Both the position numbers and the translations under genes were made by a program. The notes beneath the pieces were generated by a model. That model had not been told where the DNA came from, did not search any database, and was given only the letters and a program-made list of their open reading frames with translations. Of a stretch of DNA of 64,000 nucleotides, positions 1 through 8,804 are shown in pieces (position 1 is the stretch's first letter; each line of letters opens with the position of its first letter). The DNA is from Nocardioides luteus. GTDB taxonomy: Bacteria; Actinomycetota; Actinomycetes; Propionibacteriales; Nocardioidaceae. The stretch is from positions 3,278,501-3,342,500 of the forward strand of contig NZ_JADOVJ010000001.1 of assembly GCF_015752315.1 (NCBI RefSeq), in the 5' to 3' direction.

Positions 1-9
1 GGACATGAC

Positions 10-675
10 TCAGCCCGACTCGGTCGAGTCGGTCGAGTCCGTCGTCTCCGTCGACTCCTCCGACTCCGTCGGATCGGTCGGCTCGGTGTCGACCTCCGGC
101 GCCTCCAGGTCCACCTCGATGTCGCCGTCCTCGACGTTCTCGAGCTCGCAGGGCTCGGCCGGGCAGGTCATCTCGCCGCCGAGCCGCAGCACGGCATCCT
201 CGCCCTGCTGCTCGTCGGTCCAGGGCACCAGCGAACGCATCGGGATCTGGCAGCCGGTCGAGCCGCTGGTGAAGACGAACCCGTCCAGGCAGGACGCGCC
301 GTCGCACGCCGCGGCCGTCGCCGGCTCGAAGACCTCCGGCTCGACGACGTAGTCGGTCACCCGGACCGAGATCCCCTCGGGGACCGATGGGTTGTTGCCG
401 TCGGGCCAGAGCCAGCTGACGTCGGCGCAGACCACGCCGGGAGTGCCGTCGAGCGGGTAGGACCCGCCGCCGATCGGGAGCGTCGGCACGGACACCACCG
501 GCTCGTCGGGATCCGTCGGATCGTCGGGATCGGGGTCTACGTTCCCTGTCGTCGTCGAGCTCGCATCGGCGACGTCCACCTCCGAACCTCCCGACTCTTC
601 GTCGGTCGAACCGCAGGCGGCAAGGAGAAACAGTGTGCTGGCAATGCCAGCGAGGAGTGAACGACTCATCCACAT
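10..675 (-). CDS. Predicted secreted lipoprotein, function unknown
   Basis: This encodes a 221-residue protein with an N-terminal signal peptide and a lipobox (LFLLAAC, Cys21), so it should be lipid-anchored on the outer face of the membrane. The mature part starts with an acidic Ser/Thr linker. A central section (about residues 50-170) holds several Cys and is the likely folded domain. The tail is a low-complexity run rich in Thr, Ser, Glu and Asp. I chose the ATG at 675 because AGGAGGT lies seven bases upstream; an in-frame GTG three codons earlier overlaps that site. I do not recognise the central domain. The ribosome-binding site sits in a hairpin, described separately. Confidence 0.75.
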   Translation of the reverse strand: MWMSRSLLAGIASTLFLLAACGSTDEESGGSEVDVADASSTTTGNVDPDPDDPTDPDEPVVSVPTLPIGGGSYPLDGTPGVVCADVSWLWPDGNNPSVPEGISVRVTDYVVEPEVFEPATAAACDGASCLDGFVFTSGSTGCQIPMRSLVPWTDEQQGEDAVLRLGGEMTCPAEPCELENVEDGDIEVDLEAPEVDTEPTDPTESEESTETTDSTDSTESG

Positions 676-682
676 GATCAAC

Positions 683-703
683 ACCTCCTGGTAACAAGGA
701 GGT
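683..703 (-). promoter_or_regulatory. Hairpin covering the Shine-Dalgarno of the lipoprotein gene
   Basis: Read on the minus strand, ACCTCCT is followed after seven bases by AGGAGGT, giving a perfect 7-bp stem. The second arm is the Shine-Dalgarno sequence of the lipoprotein gene, seven bases before its ATG. The upstream arm is therefore an exact anti-Shine-Dalgarno that could block ribosome entry. The pairing is visible in the sequence; a regulatory role (thermosensor-like or translational) is inference. Confidence 0.5.
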
Positions 704-776
704 ACGGCCGCCGGGCACTGATACCCGCGCCCCGTGGCAGGTGACGCACATCAGGACCGTTCATCATGCGCTCAGC

Positions 777-2141
777 TCAGGTGAGCTCAGCGAGCCGCGC
801 GAGTCCGGGCTTGGTGTGCTTCGCCAACCGTTCGCGTGCGTCGTCGAGGGCCGCGGACGCGGGATGGCCGGGCGGCACCCGGGCCGGGTTGAGTGCGACC
901 CCGTCCGACCAGGCCTTGATGTCCGGCTCGGAGGAGAACGACATCGCGGCCTGGGTGCCGAGGACGTTCATCCGCGCCCAGCTCGCCATCGTGTCGGGGA
1001 ACGGGCTCGGCGGGCAGAGCCGGTTCTTCTCTGCGTCGGAGTGGCGTGTCGCCTCCACATAGCCGGTGACCGCGGCGCCGAAGCAGGGGAAGCCGGCCCG
1101 GATCGGCTGCAGCGTGATCGCCTCGGGGCCCCACACCGGGACCAGGGGCGGGTATTTCAGGGCGTCCGCGGCGCAGTGGACCACCAGCGCGTCGGAGGCG
1201 ACGGCGACGGACCCGTCGGCGAAGGTGAGGGCACCTCGGTCGACGTGCTGGATGTGGCCGCGGCGTACGACGTTCTCGAGCGTACGCAGCTTCTCGAGCT
1301 CCCACGTCGCCAGCGTCGGCGCCTTGGCCATGGTCGGCACGACCGTGCGGTCGATGCGAAGCATGATGCCGGCGTCCTCGAGCCGGAGGAACAGCTCCTC
1401 CGCCGAGGTCGACCGCTCCGCGGCCTGCATCGTGTCGGCGGCCATGCCGAGGAAGATCGCCGGGTCGGGCTGGATGACGGCCCGGTTGAGCATCCACGGG
1501 TCACGCGGCCGCACCCAGCAGATCGCGTCGGGGTCGACGCCCCGCGAGAGCAGCCAGATGCATGCGTCGGTCGCGGTCTTGCCGGAGCCGACGACGACGT
1601 ACTGGCTCGGCGCCTCATCGAGCCGCGCGAGCTCGTTGACCGGCACCACCCGGGCGTCCTCGGCGACGCCGAACGGTGGCGGCTTCTCGGCGGGGATGCT
1701 GGGCGCCAGGTAGCGGGCGTCGACGACCCGGGCCCCGGGCATCTCGAACCGCTCCCCCGAGATGTGCGAGACGACGGTGTTGTCGCCGACGTACTCGCTG
1801 TTCGGGAAGAACTCGACCTGGCCGGACTCCACCATCCGGTCGAGGGCTCGGGCGTAGTAGGCGCAGATCTCCGCCTGGGTGGCCCGCTCCTGCAGCCCCT
1901 TCTCGGGCCCGCGCTGCTGCAGCTGCCCGCCACCGAGCAGCGTCGAGGCGACGCCGTAGAAGGCGGAGGCCTGGTGCAGACGTACGAACGGGTACGCCTC
2001 CAGCCAGTGCCCGCCGACGCCGTGGCGGCGGTCGACCAGGGCCACCCGCACGTCGGCATGCTCGGTCAGGGCGTCCGTGAACGCCATCCCCATGGCGCCG
2101 GCTCCCACCACCAGATAGTCGACATCGACCGTGCGGCTCAT
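777..2141 (-). CDS. FAD/NAD(P)-binding oxidoreductase
   Basis: This is a 454-residue flavoprotein. It begins with a Rossmann dinucleotide-binding motif (VVGAGAMG, about residues 11-18) followed by an acidic-end strand and a GGHW segment. A second nucleotide-binding motif (VVGSGKTATDA) lies near residue 190, the arrangement seen in flavin-containing monooxygenase and lysine N-hydroxylase-like proteins that bind FAD and NADPH. No signal peptide or membrane segment is visible, so it should be cytosolic. GGTGGAG precedes the ATG. A TetR gene lies 71 bp upstream on the same strand, so the two may be co-transcribed. The substrate cannot be told from the sequence. Confidence 0.75.
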   Translation of the reverse strand: MSRTVDVDYLVVGAGAMGMAFTDALTEHADVRVALVDRRHGVGGHWLEAYPFVRLHQASAFYGVASTLLGGGQLQQRGPEKGLQERATQAEICAYYARALDRMVESGQVEFFPNSEYVGDNTVVSHISGERFEMPGARVVDARYLAPSIPAEKPPPFGVAEDARVVPVNELARLDEAPSQYVVVGSGKTATDACIWLLSRGVDPDAICWVRPRDPWMLNRAVIQPDPAIFLGMAADTMQAAERSTSAEELFLRLEDAGIMLRIDRTVVPTMAKAPTLATWELEKLRTLENVVRRGHIQHVDRGALTFADGSVAVASDALVVHCAADALKYPPLVPVWGPEAITLQPIRAGFPCFGAAVTGYVEATRHSDAEKNRLCPPSPFPDTMASWARMNVLGTQAAMSFSSEPDIKAWSDGVALNPARVPPGHPASAALDDARERLAKHTKPGLARLAELT

Positions 2142-2212
2142 GGCTCCACCAAAGCACGGCGATCACCTCGGTGGTCAATAGGCAACCGGGGCTATGCCGC
2201 AGACGGGGTAGG

Positions 2213-2806
2213 TCAGGCTCCCTGGGCCGCCTCGATGGCTCGTTCGGCGAATCGTCTGATGTCGCGGTCGGTCACTGGCTCGCCGGTGATCAGCAGTCGA
2301 AAGTAGATCGGGCTGGCGGCATGTTCGAGGATGGATCGTGCATCCGCACCAGCCGGGAGCTCACCCCGACGGATGGCTCTCTCGATGATCACCGAGCTGC
2401 GATGCATCCGTTCGGCCCAGAAGCTCTGCCGAGCCTCCTGATCGACCGAGCCTTCCAGGGATGCCCGCACCATGGCCTGCATGAGTGGGGTTCGAAGCAG
2501 CTCGGCGACGTCCTTCAGCAGTGCGACGAGATCACCGAGGAGGTCACCCGTGTCGGCTCGAGGGAGATCGTGGTCGCTGAGGCTGAGGAGCAGGTCGGTC
2601 ACGAGGTCACGCTTCGTCGGCCAACGTCGATAGACCGTCGTCTTGTTCACGCCGGCACGTGCGGCGACGTCAGGCAGCTGCAGGCCTTCGTATCCGACCT
2701 CGGTCAGAAGCTCTCGTGCGGCGTGATGAACGCGCGCAACCACGCTCGCGGCGCGACCCCCGGATCTTCGAGTCGGAGCGCGTTGGTGCGCGCGAGCCGG
2801 GTCCAT
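2213..2806 (-). CDS. TetR family transcriptional regulator
   Basis: This is a 197-residue repressor. The N-terminal helix-turn-helix (about residues 22-70) contains the family core: ARELLTEVGYEGLQLPDVAARAG, then a VNKTTVYRRWPTKRDLV segment in two adjacent stretches. The rest is helical and fits a ligand-binding, dimerising TetR_C domain. It is divergent from an unknown gene starting at 2913. A 14-bp perfect palindrome in the 106-bp gap is the likely operator. The downstream flavoprotein may be in the same transcript and may also be a target. The ligand is unknown. Confidence 0.88.
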   Translation of the reverse strand: MDPARAHQRAPTRRSGGRAASVVARVHHAARELLTEVGYEGLQLPDVAARAGVNKTTVYRRWPTKRDLVTDLLLSLSDHDLPRADTGDLLGDLVALLKDVAELLRTPLMQAMVRASLEGSVDQEARQSFWAERMHRSSVIIERAIRRGELPAGADARSILEHAASPIYFRLLITGEPVTDRDIRRFAERAIEAAQGA

Positions 2807-2867
2807 GAGCGTTCCCTTCGTGGTGCGAGGTGCGGTTGACGTGCTGGCCTGTTGTTGTCATCTTATA

Positions 2868-2881
2868 GCAACTACAGTTGC
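2868..2881. promoter_or_regulatory. Putative TetR operator, 14-bp palindrome
   Basis: GCAACT-AC-AGTTGC is a perfect inverted repeat. It is unusually AT-rich for this genome and lies between the divergent starts of the TetR gene (2806) and the gene at 2913. Size and position fit a TetR dimer site controlling both genes. Binding is inferred. Confidence 0.55.
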
Positions 2882-2912
2882 GATTAGGTCGACGACCAGA
2901 ACGGGGCTCGAA

Positions 2913-3650
2913 ATGACAGCGGTCGACGTACGTGCGGTGATCGGCGGCCAGGACGTCTCACGCGCAGAGATCCTCGTGTGGGAGGCAGACCGGTTGCCGA
3001 AGGCGGCGAGCCGCATCGGGCTCGCCGTGCCGCCGGGCGGGTTGAGGGAACAGCGGCTCAGGTTTGCCGAGGCGAAGCTCGCTCTTGGGCACGACGAGAT
3101 CCGACGCCGGCTCTCGCGGTCGTTGCGGGTGTCCGACCTGTCCGGTCGAGCCACGGCCCGGGCGTCGCGCGGAGGCCGCGTCACCAGCACGTGCGACCTC
3201 TACGTGACCGGAGGTGACGCGGCCGCGTTCGTCGCCTGGTTCATGTCCACGGAACGCCTCGACTACGAGCTCAGCATGCTGGCGGCCAATCCTGACCACT
3301 TCCTGATCACGACGACGCCCCGGGGACAACAGGAGGTGATCGAGACGACCGGTGGGAGTCCGCTGCCGTCGAGGTTTCTCATCGACTACCAGGACCTGAC
3401 GTCGCTGCAGACCCCACTCGATCCGACCTACGGCGCAGACGCGTCAGGCGTTGCCCGGACCGAGTCCGGGCTCGCGATCGGCGGGGTGCGCCATCAGTTC
3501 CGAAACACCGACTCCGGATTCCACGCCCACCTGATCGTCGAGTTTCCCAGGCTCCTGCCGTCGCGCCTGGTCCGACAGCATCAGTGGCACCTCGCCGCCG
3601 AGTTCTCGAACTGGATCGAGTCTGCCTTCCCCGGCTCCGCGGACTCGTAG
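2913..3650 (+). CDS. Hypothetical protein divergent from TetR
   Basis: This encodes 245 residues and I recognise no family. The ATG at 2913 is chosen because the open frame further upstream runs through the presumed operator and promoter. The protein looks soluble: no signal peptide or membrane helix, and an Arg-rich segment near residues 60-85. A 'CDLYVTGGD' strand follows, and the C-terminal half has alternating hydrophobic residues suggesting a beta-rich fold, ending in a Trp-containing helix. Sharing a palindromic operator region with the TetR gene makes it the most likely target of that regulator. It converges on the DUF309 gene with an 11-bp gap. Confidence 0.65.
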   Translation: MTAVDVRAVIGGQDVSRAEILVWEADRLPKAASRIGLAVPPGGLREQRLRFAEAKLALGHDEIRRRLSRSLRVSDLSGRATARASRGGRVTSTCDLYVTGGDAAAFVAWFMSTERLDYELSMLAANPDHFLITTTPRGQQEVIETTGGSPLPSRFLIDYQDLTSLQTPLDPTYGADASGVARTESGLAIGGVRHQFRNTDSGFHAHLIVEFPRLLPSRLVRQHQWHLAAEFSNWIESAFPGSADS

Positions 3651-3661
3651 AAGATCGGTGC

Positions 3662-4129
3662 TCAGGCGTCCTGTACCCGGTCTCGGGCACACGCGATGAG
3701 CTCGCCGAGGTCGAGACCGTAGGTCGGCCCGGCCCCCTCCTCGTACGCCACCAACCGCCGCGCCGCGCGCTCGATCAGCCGCGAGGCGCCGACGGCGTTG
3801 CCGCGCTCGTGGTGGGTCAGGCCGACACACAGCTGGGCCAGGCCCTGCCACAACTCGCGCTCCTCCTCCGGGCACGACTTCCACCGCACCTCGAGCGCCT
3901 CGTGGGCCGCGAACGGGCGCCCCGCGTCCAGGAGCTCGCGGGCGTAGGCGAGTGTCTCCTCCGGCGGGAGCGGCTCCTCGGAGATCGGCTCGACACCGAC
4001 CTCGCCGTAGGGCAGCGGGCGTCCGAGCGCGTCACGCGGGCGAGCCTGTTGCGCCCGCCCCTGCTCGTTCCGATCCCGATCGACCACCACGCCTGCCTCC
4101 TCGGCTCCCACCTTAGGACCCGTCGGCAT
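3662..4129 (-). CDS. DUF309 domain-containing protein
   Basis: This 155-residue protein carries a DUF309 domain in its C-terminal two thirds. The diagnostic stretch is GRPFAAHEALEVRWK followed by an ELWQGLAQL helix and a conserved HHERGN turn. DUF309 proteins are small all-helical proteins of unknown biochemical role found in many bacteria. I start at the ATG at 4129; an upstream alternative would overlap the start of the divergent YCII gene. The first 40 residues are charged and poorly conserved. Gene identity is secure at family level, function unknown. Confidence 0.78.
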   Translation of the reverse strand: MPTGPKVGAEEAGVVVDRDRNEQGRAQQARPRDALGRPLPYGEVGVEPISEEPLPPEETLAYARELLDAGRPFAAHEALEVRWKSCPEEERELWQGLAQLCVGLTHHERGNAVGASRLIERAARRLVAYEEGAGPTYGLDLGELIACARDRVQDA

Positions 4130-4172
4130 AAACCGATTGCACGGGAGGCCGCAGCCCGTGACGCTCAGGCCC

Positions 4173-4715
4173 ATGGAGTTCTTCTGCTACCACCGCGACC
4201 GCCCGGGATCGACGCCGCTGCGAACCCGGATGGTGGAGGAGCACTGGGCCTACATGGACACCTTCGCGGAGACGATGATCGCTCGCGGTCCGACCTTCGC
4301 GGACGACGACACCCTCACCGGCAGCGTTCACATCCTCGACCTCCCGGATGCGGCAGCCGCCCGGGCGTTCGCGTTCGAGGAGCCGGGCTACCAGGCAGGG
4401 GCGTATCGCGACGTGATGCTGCGGCGCTGGCACAACTCGCTCGGACGGACGATGTGGGACTTCGACGGCCGACCCGACGCCCACCGCTACCTCGTCCTCG
4501 GGTTCACGGAACCGACGCCGGACCGCATCGACCTGCCGCACGGGGACACGCTGGTCGCTGCCGGGCCGCTGTTGTCAGACGACGGAGCCACGATGCTCGG
4601 CGCGGCCGTACTGCTGGAGGCGGCCTCGGAGAGCGCCGCGCGGGACGTCCTCTCCCCCGACCACTACGTCGCGATCGAGGTACATCGATGGACGTTCGGC
4701 GGACGACCCGCGTAG
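4173..4715 (+). CDS. YCII-related domain protein
   Basis: This 180-residue protein has the dimeric ferredoxin-like fold of YciI proteins. The segment LRTRMVEEHWAYMDTF (residues 13-28) carries the family's helix, and an ARAFAFEEPGYQAGAY stretch follows the HILDLPD strand. A second, weaker repeat of the same fold (VLGFTEPTPDR ... LEAASESAARDVL) fills the C-terminal half, so this may be a tandem YCII protein. Such proteins are small enzymes or binding proteins of mostly unknown substrate. The ATG at 4173 begins the first conserved strand (MEFFCYHRD). A strong hairpin terminator follows. Confidence 0.72.
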   Translation: MEFFCYHRDRPGSTPLRTRMVEEHWAYMDTFAETMIARGPTFADDDTLTGSVHILDLPDAAAARAFAFEEPGYQAGAYRDVMLRRWHNSLGRTMWDFDGRPDAHRYLVLGFTEPTPDRIDLPHGDTLVAAGPLLSDDGATMLGAAVLLEAASESAARDVLSPDHYVAIEVHRWTFGGRPA

Positions 4716-4730
4716 GAAGCGTCCCGTACG

Positions 4731-4772
4731 CACGAAGGGCCCCGACCGCAGCAGCGGTCGGGGCCCTTCGTG
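4731..4772. terminator. Bidirectional hairpin terminator, 19-bp stem
   Basis: A perfect 19-bp inverted repeat with a four-base AGCA loop (arms 4731-4749 and 4754-4772) lies between the convergent YCII and cold-shock genes. The stem is GC-rich at its centre, CCCCGACCGC against GCGGTCGGGG. There is no clear U-tract, which is common for actinobacterial terminators. Confidence 0.8.
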
Positions 4773-4777
4773 GTGAA

Positions 4778-4981
4778 TCAGGAGACGCGGACGTTCTCGG
4801 CCTGCGGGCCCTTGGGGCCCTGCGTGACGTCGAACTCGACCTTCTGGTTCTCGTCGAGCGACTTGTAGCCGTTGGACTGGATGGCGGAGAAGTGGACGAA
4901 CACGTCCTCGCCGCCGCCGTCCTGCGCGATGAAGCCGAAGCCCTTGTCAGCGTTGAACCACTTGACGGTGCCCTGAGCCAT
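4778..4981 (-). CDS. Cold-shock protein, CspA family
   Basis: This is a 67-residue single cold-shock domain, the usual family length. It starts [18 protein letters not shown] and carries both RNA-binding motifs: RNP1 (KGFGFI) and RNP2 (VFVHF). The aromatic residues that stack on single-stranded nucleic acid are intact. It should act as an RNA/DNA chaperone in the cytosol. A long non-coding stretch lies upstream (about 215 bp to the next stop), with a GGGCACAGTGCCC palindrome in the leader. That fits the structured 5' leaders often seen for csp mRNAs. AAAGGAAAAG precedes the ATG. Very secure. Confidence 0.97.
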   Translation of the reverse strand: MAQGTVKWFNADKGFGFIAQDGGGEDVFVHFSAIQSNGYKSLDENQKVEFDVTQGPKGPQAENVRVS

Positions 4982-5198
4982 GATCTTTTCCTTTGTTCGG
5001 TGCCAGGGCACTGTGCCCCGAGCCGCTGAAGACATCCATCTGTGCTGATGTCCAGCGAACCGAAAACCAGGAGTAAGAGATACAAGCCGCGACGTCTTGT
5101 GCGGCCAGGACGGCTTACAGAGCCGTCCCTTCAACATGACCCACGGTACGCCATCGAGCGCCGGTTGGTCGTTTCGCCGAGACCTTCGGCTCGGCGGG

Positions 5199-6707
5199 TC
5201 AGACCCGCGCCGCCTCCTCGCGCGGAGCGTCGGCGTCGAGCAGCCGGATCGCCTCGTCGAACTCGGCCTCGATGTCCGGGTTCTCCTTGTACGTGGCCAG
5301 GCTGACTGCCACGGCGACGACCGTGTTGAGCACGAAGCCCGGCACGATCTCGTACATCTGCGAGCTGAGCGCCTCGATGTTGCCCCACACGACGACGGTC
5401 ACGGCACCGACGACCAGACCGGCCAGCGCGCCGGACGCGGTGAGCTTCCGCCACCACAGCGCCAGCAGGATGATCGGGCCGAAGGAGGCACCGAAGCCCG
5501 CCCAGGCGTAGGCGACCAGGTCGAGCACGGTGCCGGTCTTCGGCCAGGCCAGCACGGCCGCCACGACCGCGATCCCGAGCACGGCGAGCCGGCCGAACAG
5601 GACCAGCTGGCGGTCCGAGGCGTCGTTCTTGAAGACGGCCTTGTAGAGGTCCTCGACCAGCGCCGAGGAGGTCACCAGGAGCTGGGAGGAGATCGTGCTC
5701 ATGATCGCGGCGAGCACGGCGGCGAGCATGATGCCCGCGACCAGCGGGTGGAAGAGGATCTGTCCCAGGACGATGAACACGGCCTCCGGGTCGTTGAGCT
5801 TCGCGTCGGGGTTCTGCTGGTAGTAGGCGATGCCCACGAGCGCGGTGCCGACCGCGCCGAAGAGGCTCAGCAGCATCCAGCCGATGCCGATGCGTCGCGC
5901 GGAGGCGGCCTCCCCTGCCGTACGCAGGGCCATGAACCGGACGATGATGTGCGGCTGGCCGAAGTAGCCCAGGCCCCACGCCGCCGCCGAGATGACGCCG
6001 AGGGCGGTCGCTCCTTCGAGCATGCTCAGCCGTGACGGGTCGACCGCGCGGATGCTGTCGAGGGTCTCGGCCGGCCCGCCGGTCACGAAGACGCCGACGA
6101 GGGGCACCAGGACCAGGGCGAGCAGCATGATCGCGCCCTGCACGAAGTCGGTGTAGGAGACGGCGAGGAAGCCACCGAAGAGCGTGTACGCCACGACGAC
6201 CGCGGCCACCACCAGCATGCCGGTGTGGTAGTCCGTGTTGAACGAGCTCTCGAAGAAGACGCCGCCGGCGACCATGCCCGAGGAGACGTAGAAGGTGAAG
6301 AACACCAGGATGACGGCGCCGGAGGCCATCCGCAGCAGCCGCGAGCTGTCCTTGAGCCGGTTCTCCAGGAAGCTCGGCACGGTGATGGAGTCGCCCGAGA
6401 CCTCGGTGTACGTCCGCAGCCGCGGCGCCACGACCTTCCAGTTGAGCCAGGCACCGACGGTCAAGCCGACGGCGATCCAGCCCTCCATCAGCCCGGTCGC
6501 GTAGATCGCGCCGGGCAGGCCCATGAGCAACCACCCGGACATGTCCGAGGCACCCGCGCTCAACGCACTCACCATCGGGCCGAGGTCACGCCCGCCCAGC
6601 ATGTAGTCGTCGAGGTTCGAGGTGCGCCGGTAGGCCCAGGCGCCGATGCCGAGCATGGCGACCATGTAGGCCACCAACGCCAGCATTTGATAGGTCAGGT
6701 CTGACAT
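5199..6707 (-). CDS. putP: Sodium/proline symporter PutP
   Basis: This 502-residue integral membrane protein belongs to the sodium:solute symporter family and matches the usual PutP length. About 13 hydrophobic helices are visible. The family signature is clear: [20 protein letters not shown] followed closely by [15 protein letters not shown], then a [12 protein letters not shown] loop. It should import proline with Na+. The ATG at 6707 starts MSDLTYQML at the first helix; the longer open frame upstream adds a charged, unlike sequence. The C-terminus ends in an acidic cytosolic tail. No put catabolic gene is adjacent, so the role may be osmotic or nutritional uptake. Confidence 0.93.
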   Translation of the reverse strand: MSDLTYQMLALVAYMVAMLGIGAWAYRRTSNLDDYMLGGRDLGPMVSALSAGASDMSGWLLMGLPGAIYATGLMEGWIAVGLTVGAWLNWKVVAPRLRTYTEVSGDSITVPSFLENRLKDSSRLLRMASGAVILVFFTFYVSSGMVAGGVFFESSFNTDYHTGMLVVAAVVVAYTLFGGFLAVSYTDFVQGAIMLLALVLVPLVGVFVTGGPAETLDSIRAVDPSRLSMLEGATALGVISAAAWGLGYFGQPHIIVRFMALRTAGEAASARRIGIGWMLLSLFGAVGTALVGIAYYQQNPDAKLNDPEAVFIVLGQILFHPLVAGIMLAAVLAAIMSTISSQLLVTSSALVEDLYKAVFKNDASDRQLVLFGRLAVLGIAVVAAVLAWPKTGTVLDLVAYAWAGFGASFGPIILLALWWRKLTASGALAGLVVGAVTVVVWGNIEALSSQMYEIVPGFVLNTVVAVAVSLATYKENPDIEAEFDEAIRLLDADAPREEAARV

Positions 6708-6793
6708 CAAAACTCCATATTCGGGGGAAACGCCGCCGCAGAACCTAACCCGTAGACCGCGTTTGCCTGTGATCGGCGTCGTACGCAGGTAGC

Positions 6794-7153
6794 GTGACCG
6801 GCATGACCGGAACACCAGGCATCGACGTCACCGTGCGGCCGTCCGGCAACGGATGTGCGGAGTGCCTCGGCAGCGAGGCCGGGTGGTGGTTCCACCTTCG
6901 GCGGTGCGCCGAGTGCGGCCACGTGGGCTGCTGCGACAGCTCTCCGGCGCAGCACGCCAGCCAGCACTTCCGCGAGACGGGCCACCGCTACATGCAGAGC
7001 TTCGAGCCCGGTGAGTCCTGGTACTGGGACTTCGAGAACCAGCAGGCGCTCGAGGGCCCAGCGCTGGCCGAGCCGACGAGCCGGCCCGAGGCGCAGTCCC
7101 CGCCCGCGCCGCCGGATCGCGTCCCGCAGGACTGGCAGAAGCGCCTGCACTGA
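6794..7153 (+). CDS. UBP-type zinc finger protein
   Basis: This 119-residue protein has a ZnF-UBP domain. Zinc ligands are visible as GCAEC, RRCAECGHVGCC and the paired His of HASQHFRETGHRY; the WYWD segment after them is typical of bacterial members. In eukaryotes this finger binds the ubiquitin C-terminus. In bacteria it is a stand-alone small protein of unknown role. The C-terminal 40 residues are Pro/Glu-rich and probably disordered. I take the GTG at 6794, which has AGGT just upstream; an ATG three codons later is a possible alternative. It is divergent from putP. Confidence 0.83.
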   Translation: MTGMTGTPGIDVTVRPSGNGCAECLGSEAGWWFHLRRCAECGHVGCCDSSPAQHASQHFRETGHRYMQSFEPGESWYWDFENQQALEGPALAEPTSRPEAQSPPAPPDRVPQDWQKRLH

Positions 7154-7207
7154 ACTGTGCGATCACCATCCCCGCCGGCCACGTCCGGGAAGGGTCGATC
7201 ACCCCGA

Positions 7208-8176
7208 TCAACTCGGTGAGGCTTCTCCCCTGGAGTCACCGCGCGCCCGCGCCCATTCCTCGTACGGCACCGGGTCGGCGTCCTCCTCGGCCTGGCCGAC
7301 GATGCTCTCGGTGAACCAGGTACGCAGCGACACCATCTCCGGCGTGGAGCGCAGGGTGAGCAGCTGGTGGGTCTCGCTGATCTCGTCGGCCAGGTTGTCC
7401 GCGGCCAGCAGCTCGGGCAGCAGGGAGGCCATCTCGCGAGGCAGGGTCATCTCGATGTCGACGTACTCGAGCCCGGCCGCGGCCGCGTCCAGAGCGATCC
7501 GACGACCCATGTGACGCGCGAAGGCCGGTCGGGTCACCAGCCGCTCGATGAGCTGGCCGAGCTCGCGCGGCGGGGTCGGGCCGTCGTCGGAGTCGATGAG
7601 CTGCAGCTCACGGACGAGGTCGTCGAGGCGCTGGTCGATCTGGAGCCCGAGCCGCACCGGGCAGGCGGGCAACCGGACGGTGACCCAGTCCGCGGGCAGG
7701 ACGATCGGCTCCGGCATCGCCTGGTCGCCGTACTCCACCCTGGGAGGTCGTACGTCGTGCTCGACCCCGTCGCCCGCGAGGTCTGCCCAGATCCGCCGGC
7801 CGTCGACGCGCTCCTCGATCCCCCATGACTTCGCCAGCACCGACACGATCGCCAGCCCGCGCCCGGTGGTGCCCTGACTCTCGATCGGCGGCGGAGCAAC
7901 GGCGGGGAGCGGGATCAGCGCGCCGTCGTCCTCGACGCTGAGCCGTATGCCCGGCTCGAGGTCACGCATCCGGACCTGCATGTAGGGGCTGCCGCTGTGC
8001 AGTGCGGAGTTCGCCGCCATCTCGGTGATGCACAGCGCCGCGTCGTCGACGAGATGCGGGCGGTCCCACTCCAGGAGCCCGTCGGTGACGAACCGGCGCG
8101 CACCGGGCACGCTGGCGGTCTCGGCGGCGAGGCGCACCCGCAGCTCAGGACGGCCTCTGTCGGGCACAGAGATCAT
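7208..8176 (-). CDS. ATP-binding anti-sigma-factor-like regulatory protein
   Basis: This is a 322-residue protein in two parts. The N-terminal 150 residues form a HATPase_c_2 domain like that of RsbW/SpoIIAB serine kinases: N-box ITEMAANSALHSGS, G1 box VEDDG, and a glycine-rich GTTGRGLAIV lid. The C-terminal 170 residues are helical, lack a family I know, and probably sense or bind a partner. Such proteins in actinomycetes usually control a sigma factor or respond to a phosphatase, though no sigma factor is adjacent. I chose the ATG at 8176 (MISVPDRGR) because conserved sequence begins shortly after it. Confidence 0.8.
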   Translation of the reverse strand: MISVPDRGRPELRVRLAAETASVPGARRFVTDGLLEWDRPHLVDDAALCITEMAANSALHSGSPYMQVRMRDLEPGIRLSVEDDGALIPLPAVAPPPIESQGTTGRGLAIVSVLAKSWGIEERVDGRRIWADLAGDGVEHDVRPPRVEYGDQAMPEPIVLPADWVTVRLPACPVRLGLQIDQRLDDLVRELQLIDSDDGPTPPRELGQLIERLVTRPAFARHMGRRIALDAAAAGLEYVDIEMTLPREMASLLPELLAADNLADEISETHQLLTLRSTPEMVSLRTWFTESIVGQAEEDADPVPYEEWARARGDSRGEASPS

Positions 8177-8229
8177 GGGGCCAGTCTGCCCCGCGTCTCC
8201 CCCGGACGTCACTGAACTCGACAGGCCGA

Positions 8230-8778
8230 TCAGTCGACGGTCAGGGAGCGTCGGGCGCGATGACGACGGACCGCGGCCCGGTTGGCGCAGCGGACCGAGC
8301 AGTAGCGCTGGCGTCCGTTGCGGGTGACGTCCACGACCACCGCGGTGCACGGGTCCCCCTCGATCTGCCCCGCGGCGCACCGGCTCAGGCGATGGATGCC
8401 CCGAGTGGTCAGGTGCAGCGCCGTGCCCACGCTGATCACCGCTCGCAGCACATCGGGAAGCGAGTCGTTGGTGTCGTCACGGAAGTGGATGTGCCACCCC
8501 TCCTGGTCGTGGTCGGTCAGTCTCGGGTACGCGGTCGCCTGCGCCATCAGCTCGTTGAGCAACCGCGCCCGTTCCGCCGGCTCCTGCGCATCGACCACAC
8601 GAAGCCACTCGTCGATCACCTCCCGAGTACGCCGGTGGTCGTCCGGCGACTCACCGAAGTCCATCGTCATCCCGAACTCCCGGGTCCGGGCCTCGATCCC
8701 GGCGCGGTCCTCGGGCCAGTCGTCGGCGAGCGAGCCGGCCATCAGCACGGCGTACTCGCCGTAAGGGTTGAGATGCAT
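8230..8778 (-). CDS. CGNR zinc finger protein
   Basis: This 182-residue protein ends in a CGNR zinc finger, visible as GDPCTAVVVDVTRNGRQRYC then SVRCANRAAVRRHRAR. The first Cys, the YCS..C pair and the Asn-Arg that names the family are all present. The N-terminal 110 residues form the helical domain usually joined to it. CGNR proteins are presumed transcription regulators, with the basic finger binding DNA. A second CGNR gene lies at 35180-35824. The upstream gap is only 26 bp before a divergent small gene, and it holds TAATGGTC (minus strand), a motif repeated near the other CGNR gene. Confidence 0.85.
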   Translation of the reverse strand: MHLNPYGEYAVLMAGSLADDWPEDRAGIEARTREFGMTMDFGESPDDHRRTREVIDEWLRVVDAQEPAERARLLNELMAQATAYPRLTDHDQEGWHIHFRDDTNDSLPDVLRAVISVGTALHLTTRGIHRLSRCAAGQIEGDPCTAVVVDVTRNGRQRYCSVRCANRAAVRRHRARRSLTVD

Positions 8779-8804
8779 AAGACCATTACAGCAAAGTGGC
8801 AGCC

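Noticed and set aside
741..2306. Large plus-strand open frame of 521 codons over the FAD oxidoreductase.
   Set aside because: It is the complement-strand shadow of a well-motifed flavoprotein gene; Arg/Gly/Val/Asp-rich translation with no domain. Similar long shadows occur over most high-GC genes here.
5042..5198. Possible small gene in the csp leader region.
   Set aside because: Short frames there have no ribosome site or conserved pattern. The region is better explained as csp leader and promoter.
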